In this document: piece after piece, positions 27,587 to 36,809 of the stretch
How the letters are laid out: the number at the start of each line of letters is the position of its first letter
How positions within the stretch are numbered: the first letter of the stretch is position 1
Source: RGIG9608 sp045612365
Lineage (GTDB): Bacteria; Bacteroidota; Bacteroidia; Bacteroidales; Paludibacteraceae
Assembly: GCA_045612365.1 (NCBI GenBank)
Contig: JAZKYY010000016.1
Location: 170,659 to 234,658, forward strand
Direction of reading: 5' to 3'
DNA: 64,000 nucleotides
The notes under the pieces: model-generated
Told to the model about the DNA's origin: nothing
Database searches by the model: none
Seen by the model: only the letters and a program-made list of their open reading frames with translations
Program-made: the position numbers and the translations under genes

Positions 27587-28870
27587 TTACCACCGTTTTT
27601 CGACTTTTGCACCACGAAAGTAGTGTTGAAAAATACTTTTATAGTCGTAACCTTGGTGAGCCATCACAGCTGCTCCTATTTGGCAAAGTCCAACACCATG
27701 TCCCCAACCAGCACCTATTAGCGTGAAGTTATTGTTTGTATCTTTTTCCACCACAAAGGCAGAACTATAGAGATGAGATTCGCTCAACCATTTGCGAATT
27801 TCAAGTTCTTTTCCCACCTCAAGCGTTCGTTTCGTTCCTACGATTTTTAATCGAACAATTCGTGCCGAAGTCCCACGTTTTAGTGGAATAAGGTCGATGA
27901 TTTTGCCAAAATCAATACCCGATTTTTTTTGAATCAAAGCAGAAAGTTCGTTATTGGTGTAATGCACCCTCCAACGATAAAAATCCGCGGTTTCCTGATC
28001 ATAATTGTTCAAAACTTGCGAAAGTATTGCTTTATCATTTGTATTGCAAAACGCTATAGGAGAAGATTTTATGAACTTTTTGGCATTTTCTTCAATGGTT
28101 AAATCGAGGAAAGAAGCATTAGTGGAATCGTTGATTGCAGAAAGGTAATCGTAATGCTCATCGGCCCAACAATTTTCGAACAACTCGGTAACTCCTCCAC
28201 ACGATTTTGAAAAGCGAGCATCGCATATTTCACCATTATAAGTTAACACCTCGCCACGAGTTTCTTCTATGGCTTGTTTTACCAAAGTATTTGCTCCAAT
28301 GCGACTTATACCCTGATAGCGCTGACAATGATCGTCGGCACAAACATCGAAGTTGACGTGCGCATCGCGTTCGTACCACTTGATGTGGCTACAAGCAGAA
28401 GTATGCCCTTTTAACGATGAACAACGAATTGGCTTCATAGCCCAACTACGCGAAATTACTGCGTGTGCCTTAAGTAACTCAAGAGAACTTGTGGCACTCA
28501 TTTCCGATGAAATTACGCTCTCCAAATAGCTTTCTACCGACAAACTATTAATGGCACAAAGCTGATCATCTTCAACTATAAACCGCAAATTGCCACAAAA
28601 CCGCTGATTCTCTTTTCGCTCCCAATGAAAACCAATACCAATAGTAACATCTTGCAGTTCAAAAGTGGAACTTGACGACGTGGCTTCAAACGTAAGCGTA
28701 GAAAAAAGACGTTGACCAAAAAGAATTTTATCTTTTACCAAACCACAAACTTGCTGACCCGACAGAACAGCACCAATCTCCTTGCAAAGAAAACTTCCAT
28801 TCAGTACAAAACTAATCTCTTTTTGGTGCATTATACCAACCGATATATAAGGCGTTGCTATCATTTGCAA
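27587..28870 (-). CDS. SpoIID/LytB domain protein
   Basis: This 427-residue protein contains a SpoIID-like domain. Residues around SVESYLESVISSEMSATSSLELLKAHAVISRSW carry the catalytic-Glu region of SpoIID lytic transglycosylases, and the C-terminal GAGWGHGVGLCQIGA is the diagnostic second motif. In sporeformers SpoIID cleaves denuded glycan strands; Bacteroidota do not sporulate, so the role here is presumably peptidoglycan remodelling. No signal peptide is obvious. A second start codon lies two codons inside. Confidence 0.82.
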   Translation of the reverse strand: MQMIATPYISVGIMHQKEISFVLNGSFLCKEIGAVLSGQQVCGLVKDKILFGQRLFSTLTFEATSSSSTFELQDVTIGIGFHWERKENQRFCGNLRFIVEDDQLCAINSLSVESYLESVISSEMSATSSLELLKAHAVISRSWAMKPIRCSSLKGHTSACSHIKWYERDAHVNFDVCADDHCQRYQGISRIGANTLVKQAIEETRGEVLTYNGEICDARFSKSCGGVTELFENCWADEHYDYLSAINDSTNASFLDLTIEENAKKFIKSSPIAFCNTNDKAILSQVLNNYDQETADFYRWRVHYTNNELSALIQKKSGIDFGKIIDLIPLKRGTSARIVRLKIVGTKRTLEVGKELEIRKWLSESHLYSSAFVVEKDTNNNFTLIGAGWGHGVGLCQIGAAVMAHQGYDYKSIFQHYFRGAKVEKRW

Positions 28871-28886
28871 AAAACAATTTTACGGA

Positions 28887-28894
28887 CAAAAATA
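28887..28894 (-). promoter_or_regulatory. -7 box TATTTTTG (minus strand) for the SpoIID-domain gene
   Basis: The minus strand reads TATTTTTG 17 bases before the start at 28870. This implies a very short leader, or use of the ATG at 28864. Confidence 0.55.
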
Positions 28895-28992
28895 AACAAA
28901 AACTTTTCAGCATAAAAAGTAGAAATTAAAATGTGTTTATAGACTTGATATGGAAAGTGTTCTACTCACGCTATATGTTCCCAATAATTTGT

Positions 28993-29000
28993 TACCTTTG
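28993..29000 (+). promoter_or_regulatory. -7 box TACCTTTG, promoter of fabG
   Basis: Exact TAnnTTTG match 26 bases before the fabG start; divergent from the SpoIID-domain promoter. Confidence 0.65.
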
Positions 29001-29025
29001 AAACAAAATTTAATTGTGAGAATTT

Positions 29026-29772
29026 ATGGACTTACTTAAAGGAAAAGTGGCTTTAATAACAGGTGCTTCGCGTGGAATTGGCAAAGCTGTTGCCTTAATG
29101 TTTGCTTCCGAAGGTGCCGACATTGCCTTTACCTATTTTCGTTCGGGAAATGTGGTGGAAGAGATTGAAAAGAGCATTACAAGTTTTGGTGTAAAATGCA
29201 AATCGTATGCTTCCAATGCATCTGATTTTGATGACTCACATAAAGTAGTTTCTCAAGTGATGAATGATTTTGGCAAAATTGATATTCTTGTCAATAACGC
29301 AGGTATTACGCAAGACGGACTGATGATGCGAATGAGTGAAAATCAATGGGACAACGTGATAAACATAAACCTAAAATCGGCGTTCAATTTTATTCACGCC
29401 GTTACCCCTATAATGATGCGCCAAAAGGGTGGTTCGATAATAAATATGTCGTCGGTAGTAGGGTTACACGGAAACGCAGGGCAGTGCAACTATTCGGCAT
29501 CAAAAGCCGGACTAATTGCATTATCAAAATCTATCGCCAAAGAATTGGGCTCAAGAGGAGTTCGCTCTAACTGCATTGCTCCCGGATTTATCGCCACAGA
29601 AATGACCGATTCATTGAACGACGATACCAAAGAACAAATCTTAAAATCCATACCTCTACGTCGTGGAGGTTCGCCCGAAGATGTCGCAAAAACAGCATTG
29701 TTTTTAGCATCAGATATGTCGAGCTATGTTACAGGACAAGTAATATCATGTTGTGGAGGAATGAACATATAA
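29026..29772 (+). CDS. fabG: 3-oxoacyl-ACP reductase
   Basis: This short-chain dehydrogenase (248 aa) reduces 3-oxoacyl-ACP in fatty-acid elongation. It has the NADP motif TGASRGIG (12-19), NNAG (90-93), the catalytic Ser at 142/143, and Y156-x3-K160 in YSASK. Length and sequence are close to typical FabG, though other SDR substrates cannot be excluded because no other fab gene is adjacent. Confidence 0.88.
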   Translation: MDLLKGKVALITGASRGIGKAVALMFASEGADIAFTYFRSGNVVEEIEKSITSFGVKCKSYASNASDFDDSHKVVSQVMNDFGKIDILVNNAGITQDGLMMRMSENQWDNVININLKSAFNFIHAVTPIMMRQKGGSIINMSSVVGLHGNAGQCNYSASKAGLIALSKSIAKELGSRGVRSNCIAPGFIATEMTDSLNDDTKEQILKSIPLRRGGSPEDVAKTALFLASDMSSYVTGQVISCCGGMNI

Positions 29773-29802
29773 AAAGACTCGTATCAATTCCTGTTTTTTA
29801 AC

Positions 29803-29810
29803 TACCTTTG
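29803..29810 (+). promoter_or_regulatory. -7 box TACCTTTG, promoter of the peptide transporter gene
   Basis: Exact TAnnTTTG match 21 bases before the start codon. It sits within a small palindrome (AACTAC-CTTT-GTAGTT, 29800-29815), so a repressor could bind there. Confidence 0.6.
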
Positions 29811-29830
29811 TAGTTCATTTTTCTGACTTT

Positions 29831-31486
29831 ATGTTCAAAGGACAACCTAAAGGTTTTTACACTCTTGCCTTAGCCAATACTGGCGAACGTTTTGGTTTTT
29901 ACACAATGTTAGCCATTTTTGCTTTGTTCTTACAAGCAAAGTTCGGATTTTCAGCAATTGCAACATCAAACATCTTTGCAGGTTTTTTGGCATTAGTCTA
30001 TTTCTTACCTCTTTTTGGAGGTATTCTTGCCGATAAATTTGGCTACAGCCGAATGGTGTCAATAGGCATTGTTGTAATGGCCATCGGATATATTCTTCTG
30101 ATGTTACCGTTTTATGGTCATACGGGCATTGTAACAATGTTTGCTTCATTACTTCTGATAGCAATAGGAACTGGACTTTTTAAAGGAAATCTGCAAGTTA
30201 TAGTAGGCAATTTGTACGATGCTCCAGAGTATCAAACAAAGCGAGATTCTGCATTTTCCATTTTTTATATGGCTATTAATTTAGGGGCAATGTTTGCACC
30301 TGTGGCAGCAACAAAGGTAACAGAATATTTTTTGGAAAAGTCCAATTTGGTTTACAACGGAGCCATTCCTCAACTCTGTCATAAGTTTTTAGCAGGAGAT
30401 ACATCGGTTGCTAGCCAACTCACCGAACTTGCTCAGCAACAATTGGCTTTTACGGGCGATTTGACATTGTTTGCCAATCTTTACATTAGAAAACTATCTG
30501 AGTCGTACCATTGGGGATTTGCTGTGGCTTGTTTTAGCATGGTTATTTCTATACTGATTTATGGCGCCTCGTTTTTTATTGTAAAACAAACGAATGATAC
30601 TACAAAGCAAGTAGAAGAACAAAATACAGTTCAGCAAGAACTTACGCCTGAGCAAACTAAAAAAAGAATATCTGCCTTGCTACTTGTATTTGCTGTGGTA
30701 ATTTTCTTTTGGATGGCGTTTATGCAAAGTGGACTTTCACTCACATTTTTTGCTCGCGACTATACCACACCTTATGCTCAAGGACTCACTCGTATTGGGT
30801 TTGATATTTGGAACCTTGTATTTTTAACAATTGCAGTTTACAGCACATTTGCCATTTTTCAGTCTAAAAAAAAACTCAGCAAACTCTTTGCAGCTTTCGT
30901 AACTATTGCTTCAATTTTAGGTGTTTGTATAAGGTATTTTTCTCTTGGAGATTCTGTTATAGATGTTCTACCACAGACGTTTCAACAATTCAATCCTTTC
31001 TTTGTGGTAGCTCTTACTCCTGTTTTTATAAATCTATTTGCAGCAATGGCAAAACGAGGAAAAGAACCTTCTGCTCCTAAGAAAATAGGAATAGGAATGT
31101 TTATTGGTGCTTGTGGATTCTTGATAATGGCTATTGGCTCTATCGGATTGCCTACACCAAATGCTCTTACATCAGGAGCAACATTTATCAAGGTGTCGCC
31201 CAACTTGCTAATTTCTACTTATTTAGTGATTACTTTTGCCGAGCTATTTTTAAGCCCAATGGGGACATCGTTTGTGAGTAGAGTAGCACCGCCAAAACTT
31301 AAAGGCGCAATGATGGGTTGTTGGTTTGCATCATCAGCGGTAGGGAATTATCTTGTGTCCGTTATTGGAATGCTTTGGGGCGATATTCCTTTGTGGATAC
31401 TTTGGGGAATTTTAATTGTGCTATGTTTAATTTCTGCCTTATTTATTTTTTCAATAATGAAACGATTAGAAAGTGTAACCGAATAA
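29831..31486 (+). CDS. Proton-dependent oligopeptide transporter (POT/PTR family)
   Basis: This 551-residue major-facilitator protein has the POT signature in helix 1: GERFGFY with E19-R20-F21. It is followed by GGILADKFGYSR and the FSIFYMAINLGAMFAP helix, both conserved in peptide symporters. It imports di- and tripeptides with protons. The insertion near residues 255-275 is a charged cytoplasmic linker. Confidence 0.9.
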   Translation: MFKGQPKGFYTLALANTGERFGFYTMLAIFALFLQAKFGFSAIATSNIFAGFLALVYFLPLFGGILADKFGYSRMVSIGIVVMAIGYILLMLPFYGHTGIVTMFASLLLIAIGTGLFKGNLQVIVGNLYDAPEYQTKRDSAFSIFYMAINLGAMFAPVAATKVTEYFLEKSNLVYNGAIPQLCHKFLAGDTSVASQLTELAQQQLAFTGDLTLFANLYIRKLSESYHWGFAVACFSMVISILIYGASFFIVKQTNDTTKQVEEQNTVQQELTPEQTKKRISALLLVFAVVIFFWMAFMQSGLSLTFFARDYTTPYAQGLTRIGFDIWNLVFLTIAVYSTFAIFQSKKKLSKLFAAFVTIASILGVCIRYFSLGDSVIDVLPQTFQQFNPFFVVALTPVFINLFAAMAKRGKEPSAPKKIGIGMFIGACGFLIMAIGSIGLPTPNALTSGATFIKVSPNLLISTYLVITFAELFLSPMGTSFVSRVAPPKLKGAMMGCWFASSAVGNYLVSVIGMLWGDIPLWILWGILIVLCLISALFIFSIMKRLESVTE

Positions 31487-31517
31487 TAAAAATATATAAT
31501 TAACAAACAGAAAAAAT

Positions 31518-32162
31518 ATGATTTCAAAAGAACAAATTCAAGAGTTTATCAGTCAGGCACATCGTGTGGGTAATGCAGGTTTGACATTATGTAGTAGTGG
31601 AAATATTTCTTGGCGCATAGGCGACAAAGCTTTGATTTCTGGTACAGGATCATGGGTACCTAACTTAGTAGAAGAAAAAGTTTCTATTTGCGACATCGCA
31701 AATGGAACTCCACTAAACGGAGTAAAACCTTCGATGGAAAGCACCTTTCATTTGGGCGTATTGCGTTCAAGAGAAGATGTAAACGTTGTATTGCATTTTC
31801 AGTCGAAATATGCTACAGCAGTTGCGTGTATGAAAAATAAACCTACCAACTTCAATGTTACAGCAGAAGTGCCTTGCCATGTAGGAAAAGAAATTCCCGT
31901 CATTCCGTATTATCGTCCGGGATCGCCAGAATTGGCAAAAGCTGTAGTAGAAGCAATGCAAGAACATAATTCAGTTTTACTCACAAACCATGGTCAAGTT
32001 GTTTGTGGCAAAGACTTTAATCAAGCTTTTGAACGTGCAACCTTCTTCGAAATGGCTTGCCAAATAATTGTTTTAAGCGGAGGCGATTATTCTGTTCTTA
32101 CTCCAGAAGAAATCGATGATTTGGAAATATACGTTTTGGGTAAAAAAACTTCTCTAAAATAA
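31518..32162 (+). CDS. fucA: Class II aldolase, probable L-fuculose-1-phosphate aldolase
   Basis: This 214-residue class II aldolase/adducin-fold protein probably splits L-fuculose-1-phosphate to lactaldehyde and DHAP. SSGNISWR near residue 26 and TNHGQVVCG around H158 are family motifs, and E74 is the catalytic Glu. The metal site reads H93-F-Q95 where E. coli FucA has H-x-H, so one metal-binding His is replaced by Gln. The next gene is a FGGY kinase and the third a GH110 glycosidase, supporting fucose use, though rhamnulose phosphate is an alternative substrate. Confidence 0.8.
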   Translation: MISKEQIQEFISQAHRVGNAGLTLCSSGNISWRIGDKALISGTGSWVPNLVEEKVSICDIANGTPLNGVKPSMESTFHLGVLRSREDVNVVLHFQSKYATAVACMKNKPTNFNVTAEVPCHVGKEIPVIPYYRPGSPELAKAVVEAMQEHNSVLLTNHGQVVCGKDFNQAFERATFFEMACQIIVLSGGDYSVLTPEEIDDLEIYVLGKKTSLK

Positions 32163-32171
32163 AAAGAAAAT

Positions 32172-33518
32172 ATGCGTTACGTTGCAGCAGATTTTGGTGC
32201 CGGTAGTGGTAGAGTTATAGTAGGAAGTTACGAAAACGAAGAACTTATTTTAGATGAAATTCATCGTTTTCCCAACCGACAAATTACGCTTAATGGAAGA
32301 GTTTATTGGGATTTTCTATCACTTTTCGAAGAATTGAAAAATGGTTTACGAAAAGCATTTGCAAAGTATGGCGAAGAAATTTACAGCATTGGTGTTGATA
32401 CTTGGGGTGTAGATTTTGGCTTGATTGACGAAAATGGTCATTTACTTGCAAATCCTGTTTGTTATCGAGATTCTCGTACAAAAGGAATGTTGGAAGAAGC
32501 GTTTGAACGTCTACCGAAAGAAGATTATTTTGCTTTGGCAAGCAATCAGTTTATGGAAATAAACACAGCGTTTCAACTTTTGAGTGCTACGTTAGAAAAA
32601 GATGTCGCTCATAAAAACGCAAAGAAGTTATTATTTATGCCAGATTTGTTTAATTATTTCTTGACAGGAAAAACATTCAACGAGTACACAATTTCTTCTA
32701 CATCTCAACTTCTTAATTCTCAAACAAGAAAATGGGATAAAACCATTTTCAACGAATTGGACTTGAACCGAGATTTGATGCAAAAAATAATTTTCCCACA
32801 AACTATAATTGGTGATCTTACTGCCGAAATATGTGCGGAAGTTGGTGGAAATGCGAAAGTGGTTGCTGTCGGTTCCCACGATACAGCAAGTGCATTGGCT
32901 TCTATTCGCACAAACGAAAACGATTGGGCATTTATCAGTTCAGGCACATGGTCACTAATGGGCGTAAAAGTTGACGAACCGATACAAACTCAAGAAGCGA
33001 TGAACAGCGATTTTACCAACGAAGGAACTGTCGATGGAAAGATTCGTTTTTTGAAAAACATTACAGGACTTTGGTTGATTCAATCATTAGTTAAAGAGTG
33101 GGAAAAACAAGGACAAAAGTGTGATTATTCAGCTTTAGTATCTGAGGCAGAAGTATCTACCTGCAATAGCGTTGTTGATGTAGACGATGTGCATTTTGCC
33201 AACCCAATTAGTATGTCAAAGGCCATTTGCGACTTCTGCGAAAAAACTAATCAACCCAAACCTCAAACAAACGGAGATTTTATGCGCTGTGTTTGCCTTT
33301 CATTAGCAACAAAATACGCAGAAGTAAAACTTCAATTGGAAAATTGTTCAGGTAAAAAAATAAATAAAATTTACATTGTTGGCGGTGGTTCTCGCAACAG
33401 ATTGTTAAACAAATTTACCGAAGAAAAAACTGGTTGTAAGGTCATTCTTGGCGATGTGGAAGCAACCGCTATAGGAAACATTACGGTACAAGCTTTGTCT
33501 TCTGGTGAATTGAAATAA
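32172..33518 (+). CDS. FGGY sugar kinase, L-fuculokinase or rhamnulokinase
   Basis: This 448-residue FGGY kinase has the ATP/sugar motif DFGAGSGR at 7-14, GVDTWGVDFGL, SSGTWSLMG and VGGGSRN near the C-terminus. By sequence it is RhaB-like; in Bacteroides fucose operons the kinase beside FucA is also of this type. It begins 9 bases after the aldolase gene. Fuculose is the favoured substrate because GH110 and GH29 enzymes are also encoded in the window. Confidence 0.85.
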   Translation: MRYVAADFGAGSGRVIVGSYENEELILDEIHRFPNRQITLNGRVYWDFLSLFEELKNGLRKAFAKYGEEIYSIGVDTWGVDFGLIDENGHLLANPVCYRDSRTKGMLEEAFERLPKEDYFALASNQFMEINTAFQLLSATLEKDVAHKNAKKLLFMPDLFNYFLTGKTFNEYTISSTSQLLNSQTRKWDKTIFNELDLNRDLMQKIIFPQTIIGDLTAEICAEVGGNAKVVAVGSHDTASALASIRTNENDWAFISSGTWSLMGVKVDEPIQTQEAMNSDFTNEGTVDGKIRFLKNITGLWLIQSLVKEWEKQGQKCDYSALVSEAEVSTCNSVVDVDDVHFANPISMSKAICDFCEKTNQPKPQTNGDFMRCVCLSLATKYAEVKLQLENCSGKKINKIYIVGGGSRNRLLNKFTEEKTGCKVILGDVEATAIGNITVQALSSGELK

Positions 33519-33528
33519 AATAGAAAAA

Positions 33529-35352
33529 ATGAGAAAATTTATCTTTTCTTTCATTGCGTTTTCGACAATGATGTTGTCGTGTCAAGAAAAAGAATTCGAT
33601 TTAACTGATTTTGGTGTTTCGGAAACTTCGAAAAACAATTCAGAACAACTTATTTTGGCTCTACAATCAATAAAAGAGAATTGCAAGGAAGGAAAAGAAA
33701 TATTTATCTCATTGCCAAAGGGGACCTATCATTTTTACGAAAATGGTGCACTTCAAAAAGAATACTACATCTCAAATCATGATCAGGACAATCCTAAAAA
33801 TGTAACATTCAATTTTGATGGATGGGAAAATATGACATTTGATGGTAATGGTTCTAAATTTATTTTCCACGGAAGAATGCTTCCTTTGACACTTAAAAAT
33901 TCAAGAAATTGTAAATTGACGAATTTCTCTATCGATTTTGAACATCCTCATATTGCTCAGGTAGAAATAATTGAAAATCAAGGAGAAAAAGGAATTATTT
34001 TTCGTACAGAAAATTGGGTCAACGCACGTCTAAGTACAGATAATTGGCTTGAAATTTATGATGAAAACTGGACTATTAAGCCTATTACCGGAATTGCTTT
34101 TGAGCCAAAAACAAATCACATTGTTTATCGCACAAGCGATTTGATTTGCGATTTCTCCCAGACTGTTCAGCTTGATACCAATCTATTTTTTTCTCCCAAC
34201 TGGAAAGATGATCGTCTAAAGCCACAAACCAAAATTGCGTTAAGATGTTATTATCGTCCTGCTCCTGCTATATTTTTAGCTGAAAATGTTGATACAGAGC
34301 TTGAAAATGTAAAAGTGCATTATGCAGAAGGAATGGGGCTTTTAGCTCAACTCTGCGAAAACATAACTTTGAATGGTTTTTCGGTTTGTTTGGAGCAGGG
34401 AAGTGACAGAGTTTTTACTACCCAAGCAGATGCTACACATTTTTCGAGTTGTAAAGGAAAGATTATTTCAAAAAATGGTCTTTACGAAAATATGATGGAC
34501 GATGCGATAAATGTTCACGGAACATATCTCAAGGTTGTCAAAAAGATAGATTCTTATTCGTTGATTGCTAAGTATATGCACAATCAATCGTGGGGATTTT
34601 CTTGGGGAAATCAGGACGATGAAGTACAATTTTTAAGTTCATCTACAATGGAAATTGTTGGAGAGAAAAATACAATCTCGTCCATTGAACCATACAATTC
34701 AAATTCTATTTCGGGAGTGAAAGAATTTTTAATCACATTTGATAAAAATATCGATGCAATAGAGTTTGAAAATCAGTCTATCGGAATAGAAAATTTAACT
34801 TGGTGTCCTGAAGTTGATTTTTCTAAAAATACTGTTCGTAACAACCGAGCAAGAGGAGCACTTTTCAGTACCCCAAAAAACGTAGTTGTTGAGCAAAACT
34901 TTTTTGACCACACTTCTGGCTGTGCTATTTTGCTTTGTGGAGATTGTAATGGATGGTTCGAAACTGGTGCTTGTCGTAATGTTTTAATCAAAAATAATCG
35001 CTTTGTAAATGCACTAACCAACATGTTTCAGTTTACCAATGCCATTATTTCTATCTATCCGGAAATTCCAAATATTGCTGAACAAAAACAATATTTTCAT
35101 GGAGGTGAAAATCAAGGTGTTGTAATTGAGAACAATTTATTTGAGACATTTGATCAACCTATTGTTTTTGCAAAATCACTTGATGGACTGATTTTTAGAA
35201 ATAATAAAATTGTTCAAAACACTGATTATAAATCATTCCACTGGAACAACAAACGTTTTCTGTTTTTACGAACAACGAATGTAAAATTTGAAAATAACGA
35301 TTTTGAAGGTGGATTTGACGAAGCAGAAGATGTAGTTTTCTTAGAAAAATGA
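33529..35352 (+). CDS. GH110 alpha-1,3-galactosidase, lipoprotein
   Basis: This family cleaves terminal alpha-1,3-linked galactose, notably of blood group B antigen and linear Gal-alpha-1,3-Gal. The 607-residue protein starts with a type II signal peptide (MMLSC, lipid-modified C18), so it is anchored in the envelope. The rest is a parallel beta-helix. D301, D324 and D325 (in QADATHFS and MMDDAINVHG) are spaced 23 and 24 residues apart, as are the conserved GH110 acidic residues. It lies 10 bases behind the kinase gene. Confidence 0.88.
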   Translation: MRKFIFSFIAFSTMMLSCQEKEFDLTDFGVSETSKNNSEQLILALQSIKENCKEGKEIFISLPKGTYHFYENGALQKEYYISNHDQDNPKNVTFNFDGWENMTFDGNGSKFIFHGRMLPLTLKNSRNCKLTNFSIDFEHPHIAQVEIIENQGEKGIIFRTENWVNARLSTDNWLEIYDENWTIKPITGIAFEPKTNHIVYRTSDLICDFSQTVQLDTNLFFSPNWKDDRLKPQTKIALRCYYRPAPAIFLAENVDTELENVKVHYAEGMGLLAQLCENITLNGFSVCLEQGSDRVFTTQADATHFSSCKGKIISKNGLYENMMDDAINVHGTYLKVVKKIDSYSLIAKYMHNQSWGFSWGNQDDEVQFLSSSTMEIVGEKNTISSIEPYNSNSISGVKEFLITFDKNIDAIEFENQSIGIENLTWCPEVDFSKNTVRNNRARGALFSTPKNVVVEQNFFDHTSGCAILLCGDCNGWFETGACRNVLIKNNRFVNALTNMFQFTNAIISIYPEIPNIAEQKQYFHGGENQGVVIENNLFETFDQPIVFAKSLDGLIFRNNKIVQNTDYKSFHWNNKRFLFLRTTNVKFENNDFEGGFDEAEDVVFLEK

Positions 35353-36053
35353 AAACTACCATTTGTCATCCAGAAGTAGGAGAAATAAATCTCTACATTC
35401 GTAAAGGAATGTCAAGAACAATTTTTTCTGTTTCTGAAAATGGAGTTAAAATAACTACCTCTCAAAATGAAATTTCAACCATTTTCCCTCTTACCAAAGA
35501 ACGTATCCAGTGGATTTTATCTGCAAAACAAAAAATAGAAAATAAACCTAAAAAACATATTGTTTTTAACCAAAATACCATTCTTAAAACAAACAAGTTT
35601 ACTGTTATTTTCAAAGAGAATAATCTTATAAAATCCTCTTTTACTGCAAAATATAAATATGGTATTTTAGAAATTAATTATTTGCCCGAGATTGATTTCT
35701 CGACCAAACAAGATGTCATTAGAAACATAGTTTCTCACTTTTTGAAACAGGAAGCCAAAAACTTTCTACCCAAAAGACTACATGAATTGGCAGAAAAATA
35801 TGATTTTTCTTACCAATCAGTGAAAATAAACTCAGCAAGAAAAAGATGGGGAAGTTGTTCGGCTCGACAAAACATAAATTTGAGTTTGTTTTTGATGCTT
35901 TTACCTACAGAACTGATTGATTTTGTACTTGTGCATGAACTTTGTCATACTCGCGAAATGAACCATGGAAAAAACTTCAAAGCACTAATGAAAAACATTT
36001 TTTCCGACTATGATTTGCTTGAAAAAAGATTAAAGGAAGAACAAATACTATGA
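35349..36053 (+). CDS. YgjP-like (DUF45) metal-dependent hydrolase
   Basis: This 234-residue protein belongs to the YgjP/DUF45 zinc-metalloprotease-like family. H196-E197-x2-H200 and H206 (HELCHTREMNHGKNF) form the zinc site, and RWGSCS near 167 is conserved in the family. No signal peptide is present, so it is cytoplasmic; its substrate is unknown. The start overlaps the GH110 stop by 4 bases (ATGA), and its end overlaps the convergent DUF2520 gene by 6 bases. Confidence 0.83.
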   Translation: MKTTICHPEVGEINLYIRKGMSRTIFSVSENGVKITTSQNEISTIFPLTKERIQWILSAKQKIENKPKKHIVFNQNTILKTNKFTVIFKENNLIKSSFTAKYKYGILEINYLPEIDFSTKQDVIRNIVSHFLKQEAKNFLPKRLHELAEKYDFSYQSVKINSARKRWGSCSARQNINLSLFLMLLPTELIDFVLVHELCHTREMNHGKNFKALMKNIFSDYDLLEKRLKEEQIL

Positions 36054-36809
36054 TTCCTTTTGAATATCCTTTGTGAGTTTTTTATAAATATCTTGCCAAC
36101 CTAAATTAAAAGAAAGAGATTCTAAATGTTTATTAATCACATTATTATCTCTCCTTATTGCAGGGCCAGTTTGAGCTTTTCGAGGAGGAATTGTTTTTAC
36201 TTTTTCTACTGTTTCTTCAATCAATGGAAGTAAAACATCGAAAGGAACCTCGCCCAATAACTCTTGAGCAATTGCAAACAAATGATTTGTAAAGTTGCAA
36301 GCAAAAACAGCTGAAAGATGAATTTTTTGACGATTTTCAGACGAAACAGAAAAAACCTTTTGAGACAAACTCATTGCCAAATCTTTGATAACCTGCTCTG
36401 AAAATTCGTTATTTGCTTCTACAAAAAGTGGAATTTGCGAAAAGTCTATTTCTTTGTTCTTCGAAAAAGTTTGCAAAGGGTAGAGCACTCCATAATTTAC
36501 TCTATTTCTATCAAAAACATCTATTTTAACGCTCCCTGCCGTATGAATATGTATGCCATTAGGAAATACTTTTTGAGAAATTAATTGTGGCAAAACATCA
36601 TCCGCTAAGCAGTAAAAATAGATATCTGCATTCTCAACAATTCTATTATAATCGGTTGTATAATTAGCATCTACTTTATCAGCTAAAGTCTTAGCCGACA
36701 ATTCTGTTCTACTAAAAACTTGAACAATAGAAAAGCCATTTTGGTAAAAAGCTTTTGCCAAATGAGTAGCAACATTTCCAGCACCAATAAAAACCAGATT
36801 CTTCTTCAT
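36048..36809 (-). CDS. Rossmann-like and DUF2520 domain protein (putative reductase)
   Basis: The N-terminal part has a dinucleotide-binding motif (FIGAGNVATHLA) like NADP-dependent 3-hydroxyisobutyrate or pyrroline-carboxylate reductases. The C-terminal half is the DUF2520 helical domain with SAVFACNFTNHLF and TGPAIRRD. The reaction is not known. The frame is open to 36824, but the ATG at 36809 was chosen because it overlaps the nitroreductase stop by one base (TAATG), a coupling seen elsewhere here. It is the last gene of the panC operon. Confidence 0.82.
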   Translation of the reverse strand: MKKNLVFIGAGNVATHLAKAFYQNGFSIVQVFSRTELSAKTLADKVDANYTTDYNRIVENADIYFYCLADDVLPQLISQKVFPNGIHIHTAGSVKIDVFDRNRVNYGVLYPLQTFSKNKEIDFSQIPLFVEANNEFSEQVIKDLAMSLSQKVFSVSSENRQKIHLSAVFACNFTNHLFAIAQELLGEVPFDVLLPLIEETVEKVKTIPPRKAQTGPAIRRDNNVINKHLESLSFNLGWQDIYKKLTKDIQKES

